From NCBI RefSeq assembly GCF_000350225.1, contig NW_005178881.1:6739-70738 (forward strand): 64,000 nt of DNA, read 5' to 3'. Position 1 is the stretch's first letter; every line of letters begins with the position of its first letter. Below, piece after piece: positions 53,826 through 64,000 of the stretch. A model generated the notes under the pieces. It did not search any database and was not told the origin of the DNA. It was given only the letters and a program-made list of their open reading frames with translations. The translations under genes and the position numbers were made by a program. This DNA comes from Chondrus crispus. Lineage: Eukaryota; Rhodophyta; Florideophyceae; Gigartinales; Gigartinaceae.

Positions 53826-56507
53826 CTCCCCGCCGTCGCACTGAATGGTGAAATCGTATTCAGCCAGACGTAGCCGCCACCGAGTGAGTCTTCCGGAACT
53901 CTCGGTGAGGGACATGACCCATCGGAGGGCGTCATGGTCCGTCCGTACGGTGAACTTCGTGCCTTCTACGTACGGCCGTAGTGTGCGGACGGCCCACACT
54001 ACGCCGAAGCACTCGCGTTCGGTAGCGCTGTAGTTGCGCTCACTATCGGACAGTGAGTACGACCAATACCCCACGGGTCGCCAGTCGTTCGGCTCTTCGT
54101 GCTCCTGAAGTAAGGTGCAGCCGAGTTGGTAGGCACTCGCGTCGGTGTCTATCATGTACGGACGACCGTGCCGGGGCAAGGCGAGGATCGGCGGAGCGAT
54201 CAGGCACTTCTTAAGTTTCTCGAACGCCTGAAGTTGCAGCTCCGTGGGGTTATAGAAATCGGGATCCGAATCCTTGCGCGTCATGTCGGTCAGAGGACGC
54301 GCAATCTTAGCGAACCCCTTAACGAATCGGCGGTATACGTTACACGCCCCGAGGAACGAGCGCACTTGCGTCAACGTCCTCGGGAACGTGAACGTCTTGA
54401 AAGCGTCGGCCGCCGTATCGGCCACGCTCAACTTGCCTGGGGAGATGACGTGCCCCAGGTAGTGCACCTTCGGTCGGAAGAAGCTGCACTTCTTGAGCTT
54501 AAGGGAGATACCGGAAGTCCGCAGTAAGCTCAAGACGGTATCGAGATGCCTCGCGTGTTCTCCGTGCGTACGGGAGAACACGATCACGTCGTCGAGATAG
54601 ACGAGGCATATTTGCCAGCGGACTTCGGAGAGTATTATGTCGAGGGCACGTTGGAAGGGGACCGGTTCCCCTTTGAGTCCAAACGGCATGCGCAAGTGGC
54701 GAAACGTGCCCATGTGCGTCGTAAACGTGGTCTTATCCCGGTCTTCCGGAGCGACCGGGATCTGCCAATAACCGGAATTGCAGTCCAACGTGGTGAAGAC
54801 GGCTGCATCTCCTAACGAGTCGATGCAGTCGTCCATCCGTGGCAGCGGATACGAATCCGCTGTGGTCTTCGCGTTGAGACGCCGGTAGTCCACGCAGAAC
54901 CGAAGAGAGCCGTCTTTCTCCGGTACGAGCACCACCGGGGACGCCCACTCGGTGCTCGCGGGTTCGATAACCCCTGCGTTCAACATCTTGTTGACCTCCT
55001 TCGCGACCATTTCGCGCATGGCCGGGCCCTTCCGATAGGGCATAGAACGAATCGGTTTCGTTCCCGGTTCGAGGGGAATGCGGTGCTCCGTGGCTTGGAT
55101 CGTTCCAAGCGCACCGCTCCACAGACTCGAGTGCTTACGGAGCATCTCGAGTACGTGGCCACGGAGCTTGTCGTCGTCGATGTATGACAGGTCGATCTCT
55201 TTTTCCCAATCCATCGGTGGATTTTCGGGATCCTTTTGCTGGTGGAGTACAGTACTCCTTGCCGTCGGTTGGCATAAAGGTGACAGTTCGTCCGGGTCGA
55301 CCCCCCTGCCCCCGGCGATGGTCTTATCGTCGGAGTTGGATCGGCCAACTCCTACCCCACCGACTTGATCGGTCAAGTCGGTCAGGTGTAGCGCGTGCGC
55401 GATCCCCTCGGGGACCTTACGTTCGGGAGTGAGGATCGCGAGGGGGTTGCCCTTCGCGTGTCCCACGACGGTGTGCTTCGGAAGCCTCTTTTCTCGTCGT
55501 GAGAAATTTGCGACGATGACGTCGAAGGTCTGATTCGGTAGGACCTCCGCGACGCCATTCGTCAGCCTCACTCCATGTCGGTGTTGGAGTGAGGGCTTGG
55601 GTTCCAGGAACACGAGGCCCCTCCCTGCGGTTGTCACACGCACGCGGGCTTGTGACATCGCGGGGATGGTAACCCAGCGGGCGATTCGGATCGCCTGCCG
55701 GGCCTCCTTGCGTACGTCCGGCCGACCCGTGTGTCGTCCGTGTCGCCTGGTAGGGGGCGTCGACTCCCCCTTTCCGTCGACGATGGCGACGGAACCGCCT
55801 TGGCGTAGCTCCATTCGTTGAGCTTCGATGTCGATACATCGCACGTGCGTATCGATGAAGGACGTGCCGAGGAGGACCGGCACGGCGAGCTGGTCCGCGA
55901 CTACGAACGGATTTCGGAACACCGTGTTCCTCAACCGCAAGGCCAGGCGGACGACGGCCGAAAGCTTGAGGGGGTTGCTGTTCGCGCCTGCCAGTCGTGG
56001 CAGAGGTGCGTCGTGCACGACGTAACGCGTCCAATCGGGGGGAAGGTCGGCCTTCCTCACTAGATTATACCCCGAGCACGTATCAACGGCGATCGTGCAG
56101 GGTTTAAATGCATTTCCCTCTGTGGCTATCGAGCCGAGGACGTTGCAGATCTTCGACGTCATAAGGCAAATGACGCCGTCGACAACCTTCGGGGCGACCT
56201 TATCGGTGAGGTCGTTCCGCCGGGGCCTTCGATTTCGGTGCTGGCCCCGCTTGCGTTTTCTTTTCCCCCTTCCTTGGGGCGTCCGTGGATCAGTGACGCC
56301 CCAAGAATTACTCGAGTCCGTACGACACAGACCTTTCTCCGGCGACCTTGGGCTCGCGGGAGTCAGGGGGTCAATCGAATCTTTTCGGTCGTTGTTGCCC
56401 CCGTCGCGGTCGTTACGCCTCACCGGGACGTCGGCTGTCCCCGTGTCTTGTTCTCCTAACGTCGGGCCTTCAGAGGCTTCGACGTGCGCTCCCTCTGGTA
56501 TTGGCAT
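53826..56507 (-). CDS. Gypsy protease, reverse transcriptase and RNase H, fossil element part
   Basis: Protease-like segment with AVDTCSGYNLV and VPVLLGTSFIDTHVRCID, then the linker WEKEIDLSYIDDD. The reverse transcriptase has VLVPEKDGSLRFCVDYRRLN, AVFTTLDCNSGYWQIPVAP, MPFGLKGEPVPFQRAL and the active site LVYLDDVIVFS. RNase H has MIDTDASAYQLGCTLLQE, YSATERECFGVVWAV and VRTDHDALRWV. It follows gag on the same strand after about 140 bp. The order is Ty3/Gypsy; integrase is not present downstream. Confidence 0.85.
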
Positions 56508-56647
56508 TACAGGAGCTCCCGTGCTCGCCTCCGGTAGTGAGGGATGTATTATCGGACAATACCCCCCGTGTCCTTGGCGAGCACGCAGGGTCGGGTCTAG
56601 TTCGTGGGGAAAAGACGGCTCACGCGACCGCGTGTACGTAACCGTCT

Positions 56648-59218
56648 TTACCCTTTTTCCGAACTACCTGTGCTATCGGAGCTAACCTCCTGGCTATCGA
56701 CGGCCAGGCCTTCTTCGGGTAGCCGTCCGCGTGGGTCGGGACGATTCCCCCACTGCGGCTCAGCGGCCCTGGCGAAGTATTCGGGTACTTCCGGGCCTTG
56801 ACCTGCGGCGTCCGGTCGTCGCAGGATATGGGGGACGAAGCGAGTCGGCTCGCCTTCGTGACCCTCCGTGGGTAGAGGGTACGGATCCTCTACCCAGTCT
56901 TGCAGGTACATTATCGCATTTTGTACCTGTTGGGGTAACCGAGAACGGTCTCGGTCCCCTCTTTCTCCTTGACGGGGGTACCTTGTGTCCGCCTGCCGGT
57001 AGGCGGGTCGATCCCGATGATCGACTTCGTTACGACGGTACCTGCCTCCACGGGGGGCGAAGCGTGCGCCCCCACCCGATCGGTTCGGGAAACCTTGACG
57101 CCGGGGACGGCCCTCGCCCGCCGCTTGCCGGAGGAGATTACGCGCACCGGGGCATGTCTCCATCTGGTAGCGGTAGTTCCTGTACGCCGTGAACATTCGT
57201 TGCTCCGGCGACAGGAAAGGGCACGCGTACATGGCATGCCCGTACGTACGGCATAGCCAGCACACGTACGCGCTGCCGTCCGTTGAGGCGAAGGTCGCCG
57301 CGTGCCGCGCCTCCTCATCGGTGAGGAGGGGCACGCGAGGCGCTCCGCCTCCTGCATCTCCGTTTGATATGTCGAGCTCTGCGACCCGGGGGTCCGTACC
57401 CCTTGCCACTCTTGGAGTGGCCGCGAACGCGGTCGCGTAACTCGATTTCGTTCCGGTCGACATCGGTGAGGGGGTTCGTGCCCCCACGGGCCCTGCTCCT
57501 TGCGTAATGAGGACAGGGTCGGCCTGCCACTCATCCTCCCCGATATGGAGGGTCGAGGCGGGCGAACTTGTCGCGGCGGACTTCGTAGTCCTGCCAGCCC
57601 TCCCTGCCGGTTTCGAATCCGGCAGAGGTAAACCGCGCCGAGCGCGGTACATTGTACCTTCCGCCGTGGCGATACGGCGGATGGTCGGAAGATCGGTCTT
57701 CTGACTGCCTGGCAGCCTTTGCACAGTTTCGGATACTACCGCACAGGTTGCCGGTGCAAGTCCCCGCACGAAGTAGTGCGCGAGGGACTGTTCGGAAAAC
57801 ACTGCCGTGCATCGGAACGCCGCAGTCTCGAGTCGGTCAGCAAACGTGCTTTCCGTCTCATGCGATTGCTGTCGCGCCGTAGCGACAGCGTCGTACGCTT
57901 CACCTAACACGTCGTCCGTGGGGTAGCGTTTTAAGAATTGATTCACGAGCCCCGGCCAGCTCACGTCGTCATGGAGCTGGCCGGCGCGGAGGCCACGCAT
58001 CGTATAACTCGTATACAGGCGCTCCGCGTCGCGCTCGAGGAGGTGAGCGAGGACTCGTACCGCAACAACTTCGGTGAGGTGTTGCGAGTTGAAGGTGATT
58101 CGGATATCCTTCAAAAACGGCAGCAGCTGGATCGGGTCAGTACCGTCGAAGCTGCGCATCGTGGGACGGATCCTACGACAGCGTTGGACGTACTTCGCGA
58201 TCCGTCCCGCGTCACCGGAGGTAACGAGCCTCGAGGTGTTATCCAAGCGGTACATACGATAGTCAGCAACGGCGCTGAACTCTTGGATCATCGTATGTAC
58301 CGGCTCGAGCCCGGGTTCAGCGAGACCCAGCGTGCCGAAGGAGGCAACCGGTAGCGTACGGACGTCTACCGGACCTGGATGCTCGGCGTAACTCGCCGGC
58401 GGGTAGCCGCCCCAGCGGGGATCGACGAAGAACATCGGTTCTCCGGATCCGCGGGCGGCTCTTCCACGGTCCTGTTCGTCCGCGTACGATACGCGGTCCA
58501 CTTGCCGCCTACTTCCGGCGATAGGCGACAAGGCTTGGGTCTCAGACGCGAAGTTCGCGTCTATCGGAGGACGGCTTCCTTCTGCAGTCCGACTGGTAGC
58601 GGCACCAGTCGGACGCCAACCTTCGGGGGCGGCGGCGCTCGGAGGTACGGTACCACCGGGCCCTCTCGAGGGGGCACCGGGTAGCCTTTCGGCCATGGTA
58701 CGTTCCATGTCACGAGCACGCCGACGAGTGGCGTCGAGCTCAGCGGAGAGGTGCGCGAACGCCCCCAATTGCTCTGCGGACGGAGAGGTTCGGTCCTCGG
58801 GTCGTCTCACCGAGGTCGGCCTCTCAGGGCGACCTTGCCCGGACGGTCCGGGCGAGGCAAAACGGGAGTCTTCGACGAGCACTATCCGCGAGTGTAACTC
58901 GTCGATCAGTGCTCGGAGATTCTCTAAGGACTGCGTCACTCTATCGAACCTCCCTTCACGCAGGGAGCGGAGTTCGGCCATACATCGAGTGTATACATGG
59001 TCCGATACATCGATCCGAAGGGAAGTACGGACTTCCTCGATGTATTCGGGTATGCGTTCGAACATCGCCGCCGCTCTTTCCTCGGAGGATCCGAGCGACG
59101 GTTCGAGGTCACGAGGACCTGCGTCGCCGTCGCCCGACGGGGCGGATGGGGATCGCACAGCGGCCGGACTCATATCCGCCGCTTCGGAGCGGATCGAGGG
59201 CTCAAACTCTTGGCTCAT
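56648..59218 (-). CDS. Gypsy gag polyprotein, fossil element part
   Basis: 856 residues. The N-terminal third is disordered and charged. The capsid-like core begins near YRMYRLDNTSRLVTSG and includes MRSFDGTDPIQLLPFLKDIR and LVNQFLKRYPTDDVLGEAYDAV. A zinc knuckle of C-x2-C-x4-H-x4-C type (CWLCRTYGHAMYAC) follows, then a basic Arg/Gly-rich tail. The related gag at 61.5-63.1 kb shares MRSHTFSGQDPIAVLGLLARLK. Assignment as gag is firm. Confidence 0.82.
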   Translation of the reverse strand: MSQEFEPSIRSEAADMSPAAVRSPSAPSGDGDAGPRDLEPSLGSSEERAAAMFERIPEYIEEVRTSLRIDVSDHVYTRCMAELRSLREGRFDRVTQSLENLRALIDELHSRIVLVEDSRFASPGPSGQGRPERPTSVRRPEDRTSPSAEQLGAFAHLSAELDATRRRARDMERTMAERLPGAPSRGPGGTVPPSAAAPEGWRPTGAATSRTAEGSRPPIDANFASETQALSPIAGSRRQVDRVSYADEQDRGRAARGSGEPMFFVDPRWGGYPPASYAEHPGPVDVRTLPVASFGTLGLAEPGLEPVHTMIQEFSAVADYRMYRLDNTSRLVTSGDAGRIAKYVQRCRRIRPTMRSFDGTDPIQLLPFLKDIRITFNSQHLTEVVAVRVLAHLLERDAERLYTSYTMRGLRAGQLHDDVSWPGLVNQFLKRYPTDDVLGEAYDAVATARQQSHETESTFADRLETAAFRCTAVFSEQSLAHYFVRGLAPATCAVVSETVQRLPGSQKTDLPTIRRIATAEGTMYRARRGLPLPDSKPAGRAGRTTKSAATSSPASTLHIGEDEWQADPVLITQGAGPVGARTPSPMSTGTKSSYATAFAATPRVARGTDPRVAELDISNGDAGGGAPRVPLLTDEEARHAATFASTDGSAYVCWLCRTYGHAMYACPFLSPEQRMFTAYRNYRYQMETCPGARNLLRQAAGEGRPRRQGFPNRSGGGARFAPRGGRYRRNEVDHRDRPAYRQADTRYPRQGERGDRDRSRLPQQVQNAIMYLQDWVEDPYPLPTEGHEGEPTRFVPHILRRPDAAGQGPEVPEYFARAAEPQWGNRPDPRGRLPEEGLAVDSQEVSSDSTGSSEKG

Positions 59219-59715
59219 CTCTACGCGATCGGCTCGCGGAGGGAAGCGGAAGTCTTCTCGGAGATCTGACTCCAGGGTCTTTTAGGTCGGGAGACCACTG
59301 CAGCATAAACACCCCCAGCGATAGGGGTGTATGCACAGTTCGACCGAGACCCTTGTCGATCGGGAAGACGGGGGTGAATCGGGACACCAGCTAACGGCAC
59401 CGGGCAGCGGGCCCGGGTAGCGTGGTAGAGCGGGAACGGGGAGGACGCCGGTACTCGCGAGCGGTTCGACGCCTCGACGCCCCGGCGCGGTACTGGGTAA
59501 CGATCCAGTACCGACGGGCGGAGGCGGAGGCGAGTCGTGGGCGTACCGCGCGCGTCCTCAACCAGCGCTCGGTGCCGCTTCTAAGGTAATTAGCGAGCGT
59601 TACCTTAGAATAAGCGAGAAGTCGGACCTTGACGGTCGGTGGGTGACAAGTCCGTGCTTGTCCTCCTCCACCGCCGCCGGTCCGCTCCATATTTAATATA
59701 CAAAACAACCTATTA

Positions 59716-59741
59716 CACTACAGTACCGAAGTACTGTAGTG
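59716..59741. repeat. Hairpin, 11-bp stem, CGAA loop
   Basis: CACTACAGTAC and GTACTGTAGTG flank CGAA. Perfect pairing. The arm contains TACTGTAG, a motif also found near 32.55, 38.45 and 61.02 kb. Confidence 0.8.
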
Positions 59742-59774
59742 GTCTACTGTAGCACGGATCGGACCGTACTGTAA

Positions 59775-59801
59775 TACTGTCAGCCATCGTGGCTGACAGT
59801 A
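59775..59801. repeat. Hairpin, 12-bp stem, TCG loop
   Basis: TACTGTCAGCCA and TGGCTGACAGTA flank TCG. Perfect pairing, 33 bp from the preceding hairpin. Confidence 0.8.
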
Positions 59802-59999
59802 CACGTGTATGCGCGCGCTTCCGTCCCGCGCGGTACACGTGTGCACGTGTGCGCGCGTGCGCCCTGTACCCGAGGGGTACACGTGGCCACGCGCGGTAGT
59901 ACTGTATAGCCCGAGGCTCTACAGTATTGGATCCGTTGTTGATCTAATCTAAAAAGCCCCAGGGGGGGTTATACTACACGTATGTAAAATTGTATTATA

Positions 60000-60960
60000 C
60001 GACAGGGAGTGGAGGATAGTCGGTGGCAGCATCAAGCGGAGAAAAAGTAACATACGGCAGTCGCCGCGCTTGGTGGTGGCGTGGCGGATATCCGGAGCGT
60101 GGACAGTTGGTGTGTAAAGATCGTAGGTTTGAGGCGTTTTGTGAGACTGTCGGCGGATTTGTCTCGGGCTGGGATATTCCGAGGAGTGATACGTTTTCGG
60201 AGGACTCGCTCATTGACGTAGTGGTATTTGACATCTATGTGCTTTGATTTGGGGGTTGGATGTTAGGATATGGCAGTAGTGATTGTACCGGTGTTGTCGA
60301 TTTGAAGGGATGTTAAGATGGAGAGGCCGATGTCACGGAAGTCATGACGGAGGTTTCGCAGGAAGTTAATGTGTTGTGTTTCGTGTAAGGCGGATATGTA
60401 CTCTGTCACCTACGCGGATAAGGCTACGAATTTTTGGCGCTTCGATTTCCAGGCTATAGGTCCGTGTCGCTAGAATGAGACAAAACCAGATTTTGATCAG
60501 CGTGTGTCGAGGCATGACGCATAGTCCGAGTCAGAGTCTGACAGGAGGGATAGGGGTGGCATGGGGTTTTTGTATGTGATGCCATTGGTGGGGGTGTGAC
60601 GGAGGTTGCGGAAGACCCGCCGGGCGGCATTCCAGTGACGTTGGCTTGTATCATGGGAGTACCAACCGAGAAGACCTGTGATGAACGTGCGGTCGGGACG
60701 AGTACTGTACGCGGGGTATCGGAGGCAACCGCTGGCTGTTGAGCAGGGAGTGGAGGTGGATAATTTAGCCTCGTCCAGCTGTCTGTACAACCGCGCGAAG
60801 GCGACGGCGCCACCGTTGCGGCCCCGGCGTATAATACGTTGGGCTGTAAGCGCGAGCAGAACCGTAAGGAGTTATATTTACAGCTAACAGCCGGTGCGGA
60901 GTACAGTAGTACCCCGCCGGCTACACGTGCAAGATCTGAATGGTAGGTAATTAGCAATTA
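60000..60960 (-). mobile_element. Copia pol fragment (RT end and RNase H), fossil
   Basis: Minus-strand translation gives LYRQLDEAK, YPAYSTRPDRTFITGLLGWYS, HWNAARRVFRNLRHTP, GPIAWKSKRQKFVALSA and HIDVKYHYVNERV, the order at the end of a Ty1/Copia pol. No gag, integrase or LTR is seen. It is broken in several places. It lies between two outward-facing Gypsy elements. Confidence 0.75.
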
Positions 60961-61019
60961 GTAGTTAATGGCACAGATTAGCCATTTTAGTACAGTAGCT
61001 AGTATACATTTAGAAACAG

Positions 61020-63145
61020 CTACTGTAGCGGGACAAGTGTCCTGGCGTTCCACTTGGGGGTTAAGACCGGGGGCACCTGCCCCGTTCCAGTAAACGGGAG
61101 GCAGACTCGCCTCCCTTCCCTTTACGGCTAATTGCTATCCCGTTCCGGTTTCCCTTTTATTCGCAGGCTTCTAACCCGTGACCGGCCGTCCGGATCTAAC
61201 ACCATCTACCGGCTGCGCGTCACCGCCCACGTGAGCCTTCCCTCTTTTCGAGTCCTTCCGTACGGTTTGCGTTCGCGCGTGGGTTACCCAGCGGCGCGCG
61301 CTCCCTTTCCTCTAACCCCCCTCGTTTCCGAGTGGTCGGGACGAAGGTAGTTATACCACATTTTGGTACTCTTTTGGAGGGGAATAACTACAGAGGTTGA
61401 GCCTGCACTGGATCTCCAGCGCGAGCAATTACCGAACGGATTGAAAGAGGTCGAAAATCACCGCGTCGATCGCCAGAGATCATCGACGATGAACCGTGCG
61501 GATTCCGCCGGAGAAGACACCGCTTCCGGGCGAGCAAGTACCCGCAGTGGCAGACGCGCACAGCGCCCCCGGATCGACAACCCGGAAGCCCTGCTGCGCC
61601 CACCGTCTATCAGGGGCCAGAAGACCCCTTCCGCTTCGGACGCCACCTCCGGGTTACCGGCTAGTGGGGGGAACCGCGTACAAGTACTGTACAACGCGTT
61701 ACTCCCGCAACTACAAACCTGGATGGAGGATTTCCTCTCTAAGGAATTACCTCAGGTCGTCCAGGTTTGCCTCGACCGAACGGCACCAAGACTGGTGGTG
61801 GAGCATGCGGACACCGCGCTCCGCGCGTAGACGAGAAGATCACCCCCTCGTACGTAACGAGGTGGTAGCAGCGCTCGCTGCGGAGGAGGACGAATCTCCG
61901 ACCGCACTGGCTCTAAAGAGAGCTATTAGCTCCGCCGTGGCCATCCATCTGGCCACAACATTTACCGAAACGGGAGGCGCGGTACCGCCGCTGGCGCCGC
62001 GCCGTGAAACCGTTCTGGACTCAAGCTTTAATATCGCTGATCCGATTGGCGTCGTACCCGGGATAGATATGTTGGACCCTCACCCGGAGGGCAGAGACAT
62101 CTATCTCCCAACCGTTCACGGTGCTACAGGGAGGACCACAGAAAATGTCCTCCCCATACTCGCCGGTACGGGCGACCCCTGCGAGACAGACAACCGCCTG
62201 GGGCTCCCCGAGACAGAGAATCGGGACCCGTACCGGTTGAGCAGAAGACGTGCACCCGGCAAGCACAGGACCGAAGCGGAATACACCCGGTATTCCGACG
62301 CAGAAGACCCCCGTCACAGGACGGATGAAGACCGCGAGGGACGCCGCTGGCGATACCGCGATAACCGCGAGGCACGCCACGGGCGATACCGCGATGCCGG
62401 AGGGGGAGGATACCCCTCCGATGATGACCCATCCGGATCGGAAGACTCTCGTAGGCGGCGCCACAGGGCACGCCGCGATAGAAGCCGAGACCGTCACAGG
62501 CACGACCCGTCCGACTCGGAAGACTACCACACCGAATCGGATGATGAGAGTCGTCGCCGGAGCAGACACCGCCGGGCTGCCCCAAAGAGCGACGTACGAC
62601 GGCCCACGGTAATCAGGCCGCTCAATGACCTGTTTACCAAGGCCGTCAACTACAAGACCTACCGCCTGGAACGGTGTAGCTCGCGCTACGTCTCTACAGT
62701 AGCGCGGCACATTAACCGTTACCGGAAAAAACTGGACGTGCAGATGAGGTCCCACACGTTCAGCGGTCAAGATCCTATTGCGGTATTGGGATTGCTCGCA
62801 CGCCTCAAGATGGCGTGCGACCACAACGGGATTACAGAAGGAGCCGCCGTGTGGTGCTTCCAATTCTACCTGACCGGGCAGGCTCACGCCTTACTCCATT
62901 CCCGCCTCAATGGAAACACCATGGCGGTTGACGTAGAGCGGCGCGAGCTGCCCCGGACATACCCGCAGGTGGTCAACTTTCTGTTGCGCACCTACGCTAC
63001 CGACGAGGTAATATCCGAAACGGTTGGGGATGTGACCTCCTTCCGTCAAAGTTCAAACATGACAGAGGAGGTCTACAGTAACCACCTCTGGGACAAGGCA
63101 CTCCGCTGCAGTACGGTATTCTCCGACAGGCGGTTGAAGTCCCTG
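61020..63145 (+). mobile_element. Ty3/Gypsy LTR-like region and gag, fossil
   Basis: A possible LTR runs from TGTAGCGGGACAAG (about 61024) to TTATACCACA (about 61361), with a primer-site candidate TGGTACTC just after (61364). A gag region follows (about 61.49-63.14 kb) with an acidic/basic low-complexity stretch (62.25-62.55 kb, Asp/Arg/His-rich) and a capsid-like core: RLERCSSRYVSTVARHIN, MRSHTFSGQDPIAVLGLLAR, VVNFLLRTYATDEVISE. It resembles the gag at 56.6-59.2 kb. It is cut by the 1.0 kb repeat at 63146. At least one break is present in gag. Confidence 0.7.
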
Positions 63146-64000
63146 TGTAGTGCAATGTGCCTGTCAGGCCGGAACCAGAGTCCAACGGTCCAGCGACAAC
63201 ACAACCAACAAACAACAACCAACAAGAGTTGCCGACGGCACAGCCCTACGGAGTGTCCGATTCTCCCTTTCCCTTTAAGTGGGTTTGCGGCCCACAGTAG
63301 CTCAAGTCCCTGATAGAGGGGGGCAAAAGGAAGAGGCCCGCCCCGGGACGAATGGTGGTAGAGTCTTGTACAGGCAGCTGCTCGGCGAGTTCGGGGCGGT
63401 GGTTAGGAAGCCGGGCCCGATGGGTCGTAAATCCAATGCTCGCGGAGCGCCTGTTACACCTTATACCCTTGATAAGGTCTTCGGCGGGGGCGTCGCAACG
63501 CAGCCCGACGGGAATTAGCAAACACGTAGCAGCGCTACACCTCCGTACTGCCTGATGGCAAAGTACCGACACCGGAACGGTCGCAACCTGTATCCGATGG
63601 AACCAACACTGTCCTGTATACACAACAGGACCTTCGAGGGAATCGTCGTCGCAACAGCCTCCGTCGGTGGACGTAAAAAAGTAGCAGCGCTACACCCACG
63701 TGTCGCCCGATGGCCAAGACACCCACACCGGTCCGGTCGCAACCAATGCCGATGGCACCAACAACAAACAAAAGAACCAACACAAGAGCCCGATGACTCC
63801 AGTCGTCACAATGCGGATCGCAATCAGGCACTGTGGAACCAACACAAGATAAGGGAATAGAACTAGAGATAGAAATAGAAAAGGATAGGTGAAATAAAGG
63901 AAAAGGAAAGGGAATCCCCGAGCGCAAAGTATAACGTAATCTGTGGTAAAAGGGAGCGTCTTGGGAAAGACGGCCTTCGACCAAGGCGATATTCAACTCT
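63146..64000 (+). repeat. 1.0 kb repeat, copy 2, truncated by the window end
   Basis: Starts TGTAGTGCAATGTGCC and matches the reverse complement of about 32.62-33.48 kb nearly throughout. It contains two units starting GTAGCAGCGCTACAC (63526 and 63681) and the ATAGAA-type microsatellite near 63.87 kb. It interrupts a Gypsy gag. The far end lies beyond the window. Confidence 0.75.

Larger units (their letters stand above)
53826..59390 (-). mobile_element. Ty3/Gypsy element with long open gag and protease-RT-RNase H, integrase side missing, fossil
   Basis: On the minus strand: a primer-site candidate TGGTGTCCCGATTCACCCC (59371-59389), gag (56648-59218), then protease, RT and RNase H (about 56.5-53.83 kb). 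Gag and pol are open over long distances and look young compared with the other Gypsy copies here. The element joins another Gypsy fragment at about 53826, after RNase H. No integrase or 3' LTR is present in this window, so it is incomplete. Confidence 0.8.
59391..59990 (-). repeat. LTR-like region upstream of the minus-strand Gypsy
   Basis: About 600 bp between the primer-site candidate and a Copia fragment. It is GC-rich with CACGTG boxes (59.80-59.90 kb) and a TATTTAATAT stretch near 59691. It holds two strong hairpins (59716-59741, 59775-59801). The outer edge may be TGTAGTATAACC (minus, near 59980). No second copy is in the window, so LTR status is inferred. Confidence 0.5.

Noticed and set aside
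55078-58684. Many plus-strand frames across the 53.8-59.2 kb region
   Set aside because: They are shadows of GC-rich gag and pol on the minus strand.
63279-63996. Frames inside the 1.0 kb repeat as genes
   Set aside because: The frames occur on both strands of a repeat with microsatellites and tandem units, and show no domain.

Overview
The window looks like nuclear DNA of a eukaryotic alga, most likely a florideophyte red alga of the Chondrus type. This is inferred from a plastid-targeted class II (plant-type) DAHP synthase with one short intron next to an intronless host gene, in a genome otherwise filled with transposons. No database was searched, so the taxon is an inference.

Only the first 3.3 kb carries recognisable host genes: DAHP synthase (shikimate pathway, + strand, two exons, 14-1673) converging on an ARP6-like nuclear actin-related protein (- strand, 1955-3241). 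Everything after that is mobile DNA. The layout is: a piggyBac-like element with a built-in YqaJ-type nuclease (3338-7596); a non-autonomous TA-target element with GC-rich cargo (7690-8753); a pogo-like element (8827-11087); a Copia element (11788-19230); a Ty3/Gypsy element (19533 to about 25217); and a second Gypsy (about 25218-38290) with a short-LTR Copia (27696-31935) and a jerky/pogo-like transposon inserted in it, the latter carrying a 1.0 kb repeat. Next come a second piggyBac-like element (38371-41501) inside a Gypsy leader fragment, a decayed TA-target element (41867-44059), two PIF/Harbinger elements (about 44.4-46.8 and 48.1-50.5 kb) with a small MITE between them, and remains of a third piggyBac-like element (50.8-52.4 kb) split by a Copia leader. 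The window ends with a block of Gypsy copies (52.4-59.4 kb on -, 61.0-63.1 kb on +) around a Copia fragment, then a second copy of the 1.0 kb repeat that runs off the end.

The most interesting object is the first piggyBac-like element. A PD-(D/E)XK nuclease domain of YqaJ/lambda-exonuclease type sits between the second and third catalytic aspartates of a piggyBac-type DDE transposase. The ends carry CCC-type terminal inverted repeats, a 4-bp ATAT target duplication rather than TTAA, and four copies of one perfect 18-bp palindrome, two near each end. Its left end lies about 96 bp from the ARP6 start codon. The second piggyBac-like element has a CTAG duplication and a different subterminal palindrome (CCTC-N4-GAGG) that recurs as a tandem pair at the third element. 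This suggests that piggyBac relatives here use palindromic end sites.

Retroelements are described as fossils only. All readings are by eye from sequence and translation. Family names rest on motif recognition, and percent divergences are rough estimates.
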